Shown one piece after another: positions 57,245 to 64,000 of a DNA stretch of 64,000 nucleotides (position 1 is its first letter; each line of letters begins with the position of its first letter). The stretch is from Vibrio hyugaensis (GTDB lineage Bacteria > Pseudomonadota > Gammaproteobacteria > Enterobacterales > Vibrionaceae). Location of the stretch: assembly GCF_002906655.1 (NCBI RefSeq), contig NZ_CP025794.1, forward strand, positions 1,054,001-1,118,000, given 5' to 3'. A model generated the notes under the pieces. The model had not been told where the DNA came from, made no database searches, and saw only the letters and a list, made by a program, of their open reading frames with translations. The position numbers and the translations under genes were made by a program.

Positions 57245-58015
57245 ATGAGAATACTGATCCCATTATTGCTTCTTTGTGTCTCAATGCCTACTTGGGCTGC
57301 GCGTCAATTTGATATTGAAGTAATTATTTTCAAGCGAGCAGTTAACGCTGAAAGTACCAGTGAATCATGGCCAAATGAGCTGCCAAAAATCGAAATGAGC
57401 AACGTAGGCAGCTTAGACAGTGAGTCTTACCGCCGTTCTAAAGGCGTCACTTTGCTACCACGTTCTTCTTTCCGTTTGAATGCACAAGAATCAGCATTGA
57501 ACAATCACGCCGGCTTCAAAGTGCTTAAACACGTAGCCTGGCGTCAAGGCGACCGCGGCAAGGCAAGCGCGCCGATCTTCCATATCGTGGGTGGACGTGA
57601 TTTCTCAGGCTCTTACAACGCTGACGGCAGCCAAATCAATGGCAATGCACAATCACTTTCAACCGATGGTTACAGTGAAGAAACCGTTAACGGTCCGCTC
57701 TACGAGTTAGACGGCAAACTTCAAATCTACGTTCAGCACTACTTGTTCGCTGAGACCACCATAGATTTACGTGAGCCCGCTATACGTGAAGTTCGTATCG
57801 AGTCTCAGCCTTCTGAGCAGATGACGAATGAGTTAGGTGAAGTGGACGGCAACGTTCAAGTAGGCAACTTGGCAGAAGTTTCACCAACCATCACTGAAGA
57901 GAAGTTCTTGAAGAGCTTCCGCATGGATCAGAAGCGCCGTATGCGCAGTAGTGAAACTCACTACTTAGACAACCCATTGATGGGAATGATCATTCAAGTT
58001 CGTCGCGTTCGATAA
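57245..58015 (+). CDS. csiV: CsiV family peptidoglycan-binding protein
   Basis: A 256-residue exported protein with a signal peptide (MRILIPLLLLCVSMPTWAA) and a mature start RQFDIEVIIFKRA. The family (CsiV) was described in V. cholerae as a peptidoglycan-binding factor needed for LpoA-PBP1A function, and it lies next to mfd there. The ATG at 57245 gives the 256-residue family length; an earlier frame start overlaps mfd. The product probably acts in the periplasm with the cell-wall synthesis machinery. Confidence 0.85.
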   Translation: MRILIPLLLLCVSMPTWAARQFDIEVIIFKRAVNAESTSESWPNELPKIEMSNVGSLDSESYRRSKGVTLLPRSSFRLNAQESALNNHAGFKVLKHVAWRQGDRGKASAPIFHIVGGRDFSGSYNADGSQINGNAQSLSTDGYSEETVNGPLYELDGKLQIYVQHYLFAETTIDLREPAIREVRIESQPSEQMTNELGEVDGNVQVGNLAEVSPTITEEKFLKSFRMDQKRRMRSSETHYLDNPLMGMIIQVRRVR

Positions 58016-58031
58016 GAGCGACATAAACATA

Positions 58032-58061
58032 AAAGCGCAGCACTGGCTGCGCTTTGTTTTA
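58032..58061 (+). terminator. Terminator after csiV
   Basis: Stem AAAGCGCAGC / GCTGCGCTTT with an ACTG loop followed by GTTTTATC. Confidence 0.88.
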
Positions 58062-58093
58062 TCTAGCGCCAAACAAGGAAGTCGTATCTGTTC

Positions 58094-58639
58094 ATGAGTC
58101 CAGATTTTGAAATCATCACCCCACGCTTGGCACTCAAGCTTATTCCCTCAGAACAAGCCCACTCACTACAACGCTTGTTAGTTGAATCCCCTTCCCTACA
58201 TCAATGGTTAGATTGGTGTGACGAAAACGTCACCCTCAAAGACGCGCAGGACTTCCTTCTTGCCACTCGCTTAAATTGGGTAAAAACGGAAGCGTTTGGA
58301 TTTGGTATTTATGATCGTGAATACAACAATTTACTTGGAATGGCTGCTGTAAACGAGCTTTACCATACATTCAACATGGCGAGTATTGGCTACTGGGTTG
58401 CAGATAAATACCAACGAAAAGGCTATGCACAAGAAGCAATTCGAGCACTGGCTGAATTTTGTTTCGCCAAGCTTAGCCTAACGCGAGTAGAGATCGTCTG
58501 CGATCCAGACAACATTGCCAGTCAAACATTAATCGAATCAGTCGGAGCGAAGAAAGAAGCCATTGCTAGAAATCGTTTTATCTTCCACGGTAAACCAAAA
58601 GATGGCGTTGTGTATTCGTTGTTACCCACTGATTTGTAA
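58094..58639 (+). CDS. GNAT acetyltransferase (RimJ/RimL type)
   Basis: A 181-residue member of the RimL-like GNAT group: ITPRLALKLIPSEQ, AVNELYHTFNMASIGYWVAD, the acetyl-CoA loop KYQRKGYAQEAI and VEIVCDPDNIASQTLIESVG. It probably N-acetylates a ribosomal protein (L7/L12 for RimL) or another amine. The substrate cannot be told from the sequence. It is a single gene between two terminators. Confidence 0.8.
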   Translation: MSPDFEIITPRLALKLIPSEQAHSLQRLLVESPSLHQWLDWCDENVTLKDAQDFLLATRLNWVKTEAFGFGIYDREYNNLLGMAAVNELYHTFNMASIGYWVADKYQRKGYAQEAIRALAEFCFAKLSLTRVEIVCDPDNIASQTLIESVGAKKEAIARNRFIFHGKPKDGVVYSLLPTDL

Positions 58640-58673
58640 TTAATCGAATGAAAGTGTTCGATTTTAAGACAAC

Positions 58674-58707
58674 AAAAAAGCCACCGACAGACGGTGGCTT
58701 TTCGTTT
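58674..58707. terminator. Bidirectional terminator between the GNAT gene and ndh
   Basis: Stem AAGCCACCG / CGGTGGCTT with A- and T-runs on either side. Confidence 0.9.
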
Positions 58708-58757
58708 TGATTGTTTGTCTTTCTATCAAGTCAGCAATAGAAAGCCAAGTCATCAAA

Positions 58758-60047
58758 TTAGTGTAGCTTCAAGTTTGGACGAAGTACGCGGTTAATACGG
58801 CCAACGAGCATCATCAAGCCAGTCTTAATCACGCCATGCAACGCCATTTGGTGCATACGGTATAGCGAGATGTATACAACACGCGCGATACGACCTTCAA
58901 CCATCATAGAGCCTTTGGTTAAGTTCCCCATCAAACTACCAACTGTAGAGAAGCGGCTTAGCGAAACCAAAGAACCATGGTCTTTGTAAACGTAGTCTTT
59001 CAGTTCGCGACCGTTAAGCTTAGCGACGATGTTGCTGAACGCTTGGCTTGCCATTTGGTGTGCTGCTTGAGCGCGTGGCGGTACGAATGAACCATCAGGT
59101 TGAGTACATTGCGCCAAATCACCAATAACAAAGATGTCATCGTCACGAGTAGTTTGAAGCGTACCTTTAACCACAAGTTGGTTGATACGGTTTGTTTCTA
59201 GGCCGGCGATGTCTTTGATAAAATCAGGGGCCTTAATACCCGCCGCCCACACCATGATTTGCGCAGGAATTTTCTCGCCATCTTTAGTGGTTAAACCGTC
59301 TTTATCCGCTTGCGTTACCATAGTAGCAGTACGCACGTTAACACCGAGTTTAACCAGCTCTTGGTGCGCCGCAGAAGAAATACGCGGTGGCAATGCCGGA
59401 AGAATACGCTCACCTGCTTCCACTAGGTTCACGTTTAGTTTGCTCGAGTCTAAGTCACCAAAGCCGTAAGTACGCAGCTCTTTCACTGCGTTGTGCAGTT
59501 CTGCTGACAGCTCCACACCCGTTGCACCCGCACCAACAATCGCAATATCAACGGTACCGTTACCATTTTTCGCGTGCAGTTTTAGGAACTCATTGTTCAT
59601 GCCAGAACGGAAACGGTGCGCCTGTTCTGGACTATCTAGGAAGATACAATTTTCACGAACACCGGGAGTGTTGAAGTCATTAGACGTAGAGCCAATCGCC
59701 ATCACTAGAATGTCGTACTCTAGTTCGCGACTTGGCATAAGAAGCTCGCCATGTTCGTCTTTAAGCTCACTAAGAATGATCACTTTACGTTCACGGTCGA
59801 TGTCTTGAAGGCTGCCCATTTGGAAGTCAAAACTGTGGTTTTTCGCGTGAGCACGGTAACTCAATGCGTCCACACCTTCATCTAATGAACCAGTTGCTAC
59901 TTCATGCAACAGCGGTTTCCACAAGTGGCTCGCTTTACGGTCTACCAGTGTAATTTGCGCACGGTTCTTACGACCAAGAGTGCGACCTAGCTTGGTTGCC
60001 AATTCAAGGCCACCAGCACCGCCGCCTACAACGATAATGCGTGTCAC
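58758..60047 (-). CDS. ndh: NADH:quinone dehydrogenase type II
   Basis: A 429-residue peripheral membrane flavoprotein that passes electrons from NADH to quinone without pumping protons. FAD site [16 protein letters not shown] at residues 6-21; NADH site [19 protein letters not shown]; conserved [25 protein letters not shown] and [11 protein letters not shown]. The C-terminus is amphipathic. In E. coli ndh is repressed by FNR without oxygen; a consensus FNR box lies about 250 bp upstream here. Confidence 0.95.
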   Translation of the reverse strand: MTRIIVVGGGAGGLELATKLGRTLGRKNRAQITLVDRKASHLWKPLLHEVATGSLDEGVDALSYRAHAKNHSFDFQMGSLQDIDRERKVIILSELKDEHGELLMPSRELEYDILVMAIGSTSNDFNTPGVRENCIFLDSPEQAHRFRSGMNNEFLKLHAKNGNGTVDIAIVGAGATGVELSAELHNAVKELRTYGFGDLDSSKLNVNLVEAGERILPALPPRISSAAHQELVKLGVNVRTATMVTQADKDGLTTKDGEKIPAQIMVWAAGIKAPDFIKDIAGLETNRINQLVVKGTLQTTRDDDIFVIGDLAQCTQPDGSFVPPRAQAAHQMASQAFSNIVAKLNGRELKDYVYKDHGSLVSLSRFSTVGSLMGNLTKGSMMVEGRIARVVYISLYRMHQMALHGVIKTGLMMLVGRINRVLRPNLKLH

Positions 60048-60294
60048 AATGTTATCCTCTACAAAAATGAATATATGGGTTCAGCTCGAAGCTCTGACTC
60101 ACAGTCTTACTGTGGTAAAGCATCCAACCGATGAATTCTTTGGTCTCTAGAGGTGAGCTCACTTTTTGGATAAATCCAATGCCATCTTTAATGTGCGTGT
60201 TTGATTAACTTGCTGATGTGGCATTGCTCGTTTGTCTGAAAGATACGATCTCAGACAAAAAATGGGCAAGTTTCTTACTCGCTCTCAATTTTTT

Positions 60295-60308
60295 TTGATA
60301 TTTATCAA
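60295..60308. promoter_or_regulatory. Consensus FNR box upstream of ndh
   Basis: TTGATATTTATCAA matches TTGAT-N4-ATCAA exactly. ndh is an established FNR-repressed gene in E. coli. The box is 248 bp from the ndh start, so the promoter must be well upstream for direct repression. Confidence 0.75.
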
Positions 60309-60514
60309 ATTATTTTTACCAAGTTCATTATATAGGGCAATCTTTTGATGGCAACAAAAATCCTTGCTAGGAATACGGATTGGCTAATTTTCAACTGTTT
60401 AACGGTATCGTTTTCGTGCCACAAAAGGTTAAAACGATAAATCAAGATAATAAATCGCTACAAAATGTAAATATCTACAGAATTATTGCTATCAAGTTAC
60501 GTCTTGCAAAAACA

Positions 60515-60545
60515 AAAACAGCACTTCGAAAAGTGCTGTTTAAAC
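60515..60545 (-). terminator. Terminator after ycfP
   Basis: Stem AAACAGCACTT / AAGTGCTGTTT around CGAA, followed by TTGTTTTTG on the minus strand. Confidence 0.85.
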
Positions 60546-60573
60546 ATAGTCAGTTTGTTCGTTTTTATGCAAG

Positions 60574-61113
60574 TTACGCGTTCTTGAATGCCTTCATCGC
60601 CTGCAAGTGGTGAGAGATCTTCTTGAATTTATGCGTTTGGGTTTCATCCCAAATGATGTCGTAATGTTTCTCTAATTCCGACGCCGTTTTTCCATTGTCG
60701 TGAATCTCATCTTCTTTCGACAAAATCACTAAACAACGCGCTTTGTTCTTAGCACGAAACTCCTCAACACACTTGGTCGCAATGTCTTCGTACTCTTCTG
60801 GACGATCAATACGTCCTGCCATTGTCTTCTCAGGATGCAAGTTCGGGTTGAACATCACTTGCTTAATGCCGCAGAGAAAACCGATACGCTCTGACCAATA
60901 AGCACCTAAACCAACACCACAGATTAATGGGTTCGAATCGTCAGATTGGTCAATCACCTTAGACACTTCTTTCAGCAGGTGCTGCATATCGTGTTTTGGA
61001 TGAAGTGTACTGTAGTTGATGAAACGAATGTCATCATCGATGAATTGCAGTTGCAGAACTTTTTCGTGGTTACCTGGGCTTGTACTATCAAAGCCGTGCA
61101 AGTAAATAATCAT
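60574..61113 (-). CDS. ycfP: YcfP family alpha/beta-hydrolase-fold protein
   Basis: A 179-residue protein matching E. coli Ycf[35 protein letters not shown] (with Gly where a serine hydrolase would have its nucleophile) and [13 protein letters not shown]. The loss of the nucleophile Ser suggests a non-catalytic or atypical role. It lies next to ndh as in E. coli. Confidence 0.92.
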   Translation of the reverse strand: MIIYLHGFDSTSPGNHEKVLQLQFIDDDIRFINYSTLHPKHDMQHLLKEVSKVIDQSDDSNPLICGVGLGAYWSERIGFLCGIKQVMFNPNLHPEKTMAGRIDRPEEYEDIATKCVEEFRAKNKARCLVILSKEDEIHDNGKTASELEKHYDIIWDETQTHKFKKISHHLQAMKAFKNA

Positions 61114-61192
61114 GTGTACCTCTCCCTGTGACTTGCTGGTACTTTCACTTTAAACTACCACTATTTCCTTATGGTTAAAGAGGAAAAAGCCA

Positions 61193-62071
61193 TCAGTTCT
61201 CAAAACAGTGATCTTCCATACATAATAAGTCTTTAAACTCGTATGCACTGCTCAAGTATTGTTCATCATCCCACAATTTGTAGGCCAATAAATACCAAAG
61301 CATCGCCATCATTCGAGTTCTTGGCATCCACGCTCGCACGCCTTCCAACCATAAAGCGACGTCTTCAATGCCACGAGTTTGGCAATACTGTTCTACACCT
61401 TGTTCAATAGGCACGTCGGCGAGTTGCAGAATCAAGGTCAAGTCGAGCCTTGGATCCGCTAAGCCAGCGTACTCCCAATCGATCACTTTCACGCCCTCTT
61501 CGCCACGAACTAAGTTGTAACACCCAAGATCAAAATGACACAGCGCTGCAGGGACTTGCGCCACGCTTGGCTCAGAACGCCACTTTAGATAAAGCGCTTC
61601 GTACTCAGTGCCGACGTACTGGCCAGCCAGTTCCAACCAATAATGGTCGATGCGCGAAAGATACGAGAACGGTACTAAAGGAACCGCCTTTGCAGGATAT
61701 TCATGAATCCTAGCAGCAATCGGCAATAGCTCTTCAATATCAATACCTGGCTTCGTCAGCGTTTCACCCGGCACCCACTCCACTAACAAACCTTGCTCAT
61801 GCACAAAGATGGGCTTTGGACCTAGGTCTAGAGGGGCAATCGCGTTAAGCACTTGATATTCGTTATGACGAGATATAGCAAAGGCCTTACACACGTTGCT
61901 GGTCGGGCGCCAGACGTAAGCAAGGCCTTCTGAGGATTCCAACCGCCAACAGCGATTGGTTAACCCACCAGTGACGGTTTGTACCTTCACTGGTGGAGAA
62001 GCAAAGAAGCTATCAAGGGTATTAAGACTTGGGTCTAATTGTTTCGCTTGTTGCCAAGAAAACCACGCCAT
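61193..62071 (-). CDS. thiK: Thiamine kinase-like phosphotransferase (ThiK/YcfN)
   Basis: A 292-residue APH-family kinase-like protein. Signatures are LCHFDLGCYNLV (with the catalytic Asp of the HxDxxxxN motif) and VIDWEYAGLADPRLDLT. In E. coli the equivalent ycfN/thiK gene phosphorylates thiamine and lies in the same ycfL-lpoB-thiK cluster. The ATG at 62071 (MAWFSWQQ) has a GGAG site 9 bp upstream; a GTG five codons earlier is also open. Substrate is inferred from synteny. Confidence 0.78.
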   Translation of the reverse strand: MAWFSWQQAKQLDPSLNTLDSFFASPPVKVQTVTGGLTNRCWRLESSEGLAYVWRPTSNVCKAFAISRHNEYQVLNAIAPLDLGPKPIFVHEQGLLVEWVPGETLTKPGIDIEELLPIAARIHEYPAKAVPLVPFSYLSRIDHYWLELAGQYVGTEYEALYLKWRSEPSVAQVPAALCHFDLGCYNLVRGEEGVKVIDWEYAGLADPRLDLTLILQLADVPIEQGVEQYCQTRGIEDVALWLEGVRAWMPRTRMMAMLWYLLAYKLWDDEQYLSSAYEFKDLLCMEDHCFEN

Positions 62072-62114
62072 TAATGACTTCTCCACTCAAGGTCGTAGGA
62101 CCAAATAGAATCAA

Positions 62115-62705
62115 TTAAAGACCAAATAGGCTCTTCGATTGCTCTTTACGGATTTCAGTTTCATCCGCCCATTCGATCAGACCAGTTTCTAGATCCATCA
62201 AACGCATCGTCATTTTGTAATATACGTCTTTGTCGCTACCCGCATCTTTTACGATGCTAGAAAGGTTACCGTAAAGCATGTATTGCGCACCGACCATTTT
62301 ACCGAACTGAATTGCCGTACTTTGGTTCACTAGCTCATCCGTATTTTGGAAGTTTAGTTGCTCACGAACTGACTCAACACGATCCATATCCACGAAACGG
62401 AACTTACCTGAGTTCAACATCTTAGTAGAGATAGTGTCGGTGATAGACTCCGTATCGATGTGCTCACTTGTTTTGTTCTTGATGCGCTCAACAAATACGA
62501 TAGGACGTTGGTCACGAGTAATTGCTGCCACTGAACCTGACATCATCATGCTGTCTACCATTTCGCCAGCAATTTTTTGTAGATCCGTCGAGCCGAAATC
62601 GATGGTTGTAGTTTCAGTCGCTTGCGCATCACCGTAAGAGACTTTGTTTGAACAACCACCCAAAATGACGGCAAGACCTAAAAGAGCAATAATACTTTTT
62701 TTCAT
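62115..62705 (-). CDS. lpoB: Penicillin-binding protein activator LpoB
   Basis: A 196-residue outer membrane lipoprotein; the lipobox is LGGCSNK (Cys 18). The body contains TDLQKIAGEMVDSMM, VFVERIKNKTSEHIDTE and DMDRVESVREQLNF, which match LpoB. E. coli LpoB activates PBP1b. Its place between ycfL and thiK is the E. coli order. Many Vibrio also encode LpoA and CsiV, so both bifunctional PBPs could have activators coded near here or elsewhere. Confidence 0.9.
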   Translation of the reverse strand: MKKSIIALLGLAVILGGCSNKVSYGDAQATETTTIDFGSTDLQKIAGEMVDSMMMSGSVAAITRDQRPIVFVERIKNKTSEHIDTESITDTISTKMLNSGKFRFVDMDRVESVREQLNFQNTDELVNQSTAIQFGKMVGAQYMLYGNLSSIVKDAGSDKDVYYKMTMRLMDLETGLIEWADETEIRKEQSKSLFGL

Positions 62706-62792
62706 GAGAGTTCCTTAGTTTGTGTTTCATCCCAAGGCGTCTCCACCTTGGAAAAGCAGCAAGCTGCCTAAAATTATTTACCCAAAAGTGGG

Positions 62793-63185
62793 TTAGTTAT
62801 CTTGTGCTTCGCGAATTTGTACACGGAATTGGGTACCGCTTGGATTCACTGTCACTTCTGACAGCGTCACTTGCTCAAATCCACGTACGATCATTTTTCG
62901 CCAAGGGCCTGGCTTGGTGTTCACTTCCAACCCAGAATTGTCGTACCAGTAAAAACGATAAAGGATTTCTTGGTCACCTTTGTAGTTGCTACTTAGTTGT
63001 ACAACACCGCGTGGACGATCATCCACGAAAGTCGTCGTAATATTATCGACTAATAAACGACTGCCCATTACGTTATCGTGGAAGAATACTTTTTGTGTTT
63101 GGCCGTCAATTCGGATACCCGCGGTATTATCAGCGCACCCCGCTAAACCGATGATCATTACCAAGCCAATAAGCCATGCTTTCAT
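62793..63185 (-). CDS. ycfL: YcfL family lipoprotein (DUF1425)
   Basis: A 130-residue lipoprotein with lipobox LAGCADN (Cys 16) and a short beta-sandwich-like body: QTQKVFFHDNVMGSRLLVDN and FYWYDNSGLEV. It matches YcfL/DUF1425. The ATG at 63185 shares a base with the stop of the upstream COG3014 gene (TAATG). A longer frame upstream would run into that gene. Function unknown; located directly upstream of lpoB. Confidence 0.86.
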   Translation of the reverse strand: MKAWLIGLVMIIGLAGCADNTAGIRIDGQTQKVFFHDNVMGSRLLVDNITTTFVDDRPRGVVQLSSNYKGDQEILYRFYWYDNSGLEVNTKPGPWRKMIVRGFEQVTLSEVTVNPSGTQFRVQIREAQDN

Positions 63186-64000
63186 TACAATCTCCCTAAT
63201 TGTTTGTGCCATACCGTTGAATGCGTTCCCTGTCGAGAAACCCAAACCAACGTTGTTTGCTGTGCTGGCACTTCGAATTGATACACCTGATCGCCAACGT
63301 TTAAGCTCTGCAGCCCCGGTTTCACGACTTTAGACGCCGTTTTGACCGTCCCAGGAAGCGTCTGCCAACTTCGGGTATCAGGTTGTTCTGTTAATGTGTT
63401 CCAAACATTGAAAAGAATGTTGCCGACATCGTCACCTTTTGCGGCTTCTTTGCGAATTCGGTCTTTCGCCCAAACACGAATGGCTTGACGGATCACGATG
63501 GTCGTTAAACGCTCATGCAAATCATTTTGCGCCATCGCATTCACATCCACTAACGTACTCGAAGGCAGTTTCTTGCCATTCAAAGCCACATCACCGAAAC
63601 GTTGTGTGCCACGTTTTGGGTAGTAAGGCAGTGCGAGTGAATAAATCGCACCGTCACCTCGGCTGTCATAAATCGGCAAGTCAATACGCCAACCTTGCAG
63701 AGCGTCTACCACGCCTTGCTCGTCTATCACGATCACGCGCCCTTGTGACTTACTCAGTCCTGAAGGCGCTTTGCCGTAACGTTTTTCCAGCATACGAAGA
63801 TCTTGACGCATACCGAGTTTTTTCGCGGCATACATTGTACTTTCAATCACTTGCTTGTTATCTGGCATCACAGCGAGCGCGCGACGATAGTCTACGTACG
63901 CACTGTTCAAATCTCGTGACGCTTCATAAAGCAAACCAGAAAGATAGAACAAGTAACCGTTTTGTACGGAGCTAAGCTTTTTACCGGCATCCGGATAGTT
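63185..64000 (-). CDS. COG3014-like protein, 3' part
   Basis: Open from the right edge of the window (272 codons visible) to TAA at 63185. The first residues visible, NYPDAGKKLSSVQNGYLFYL, and SGLLYEASRDLNSAYVDYRR with PDNK look like tetratricopeptide-type helices. The rest (RVIVIDEQGVVDALQGWRID, SLALPYYPKRGTQRF, AIRVWAKDRIRKEAAKGDD) matches a family found beside ycfL-lpoB in Vibrio and relatives. An N-terminal lipoprotein signal is likely but is outside the window. The function is unknown. Confidence 0.8.
   Translation of the reverse strand, partial: NYPDAGKKLSSVQNGYLFYLSGLLYEASRDLNSAYVDYRRALAVMPDNKQVIESTMYAAKKLGMRQDLRMLEKRYGKAPSGLSKSQGRVIVIDEQGVVDALQGWRIDLPIYDSRGDGAIYSLALPYYPKRGTQRFGDVALNGKKLPSSTLVDVNAMAQNDLHERLTTIVIRQAIRVWAKDRIRKEAAKGDDVGNILFNVWNTLTEQPDTRSWQTLPGTVKTASKVVKPGLQSLNVGDQVYQFEVPAQQTTLVWVSRQGTHSTVWHKQLGRL

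Larger units (their letters stand above)
60048..60573 (-). promoter_or_regulatory. ndh upstream region
   Basis: About 525 bp between ndh and ycfP. It holds the ndh promoter, a perfect FNR-type palindrome at 60295-60308 and the ycfP terminator at its far end. A plus-strand frame at 60380-60613 begins with TTG, is low-complexity and overlaps that terminator; I do not call it. Confidence 0.5.

Noticed and set aside
60380..60613. Plus-strand 77-residue open frame between ndh and ycfP
   Set aside because: It starts with TTG, is low complexity and runs through the ycfP terminator into ycfP.
62732..62767. Hairpins CCAAGG/CCTTGG and GCAGCAAGCTGC between ycfL and lpoB
   Set aside because: No T-tract on the transcribed strand; probably spacer structure within one operon rather than a terminator.

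Overview
The window is chromosomal DNA of a marine gammaproteobacterium, almost certainly a Vibrio and probably of the Harveyi clade (V. parahaemolyticus / V. alginolyticus / V. campbellii-like). The evidence is the gene content and order: aat-ate-infA beside clpA-clpS-cspD, a monomeric isocitrate dehydrogenase opposite rluE, a porin next to dinG, pflB/pflA, an lpxK-msbA-comEC block, lolCDE-PilZ-mfd-csiV, and ycfL-lpoB-thiK-ycfP-ndh. Most of the window is ordinary, well-conserved core genome. The species call is an inference from protein sequences and synteny.

Layout: 1-2.8 kb holds the 5' part of aroA, a glycine-zipper envelope protein and the N-end-rule transferases aat and ate with infA. 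3-6.5 kb holds clpA-clpS and cspD, so adaptor, protease and Leu/Phe-transferase of the N-degron pathway are neighbours. 6.7-16.8 kb holds icd, rluE, a DUF2057 protein, a porin, dinG, a TauE/SafE permease, a priC-like gene, a small rsmS/ybaM gene and xthA. 17-23.2 kb is the most interesting accessory region: a type I secretion ATPase and membrane-fusion protein followed by a ~990-residue RTX protein. The RTX mRNA leader carries what looks like a c-di-GMP-I (GEMM) riboswitch, ending close to the ribosome-binding site.

23.2-26.4 kb is a HisPJQM-type basic amino acid ABC transporter. 26.6-28.1 kb is a poly-glycine lipoprotein. 28.5-36.2 kb holds a DUF3360 permease, pflB, an LpxR-family lipid A deacylase, pflA, a CbiM-like membrane protein and yfbU. 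36.7-41.5 kb is the PrkA kinase (yeaG) - DUF444 (yeaH) - SpoVR (ycgB) operon. An IS50-like IS4-family element (41559-43063, 11-bp target duplication) has landed inside the hairpin terminator that separated this operon from the convergent kdsB operon.

43.1-49.6 kb holds kdsB, ycaR (Trm112-like), lpxK, msbA and comEC on the minus strand (lipid A/Kdo supply and export) and a DUF2062 gene opposite comEC. 49.8-53 kb is lolC-lolD-lolE (lipoprotein release). 53.2-58 kb runs plzB-like, mfd, csiV. The right end has a RimL-like acetyltransferase, ndh with a consensus FNR box upstream, ycfP, a thiamine-kinase-like gene, lpoB, ycfL and a truncated COG3014 gene. Envelope biogenesis dominates the right half: lipid A, lipoprotein sorting and peptidoglycan-synthase activation. 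No tRNA, rRNA or CRISPR array was seen.
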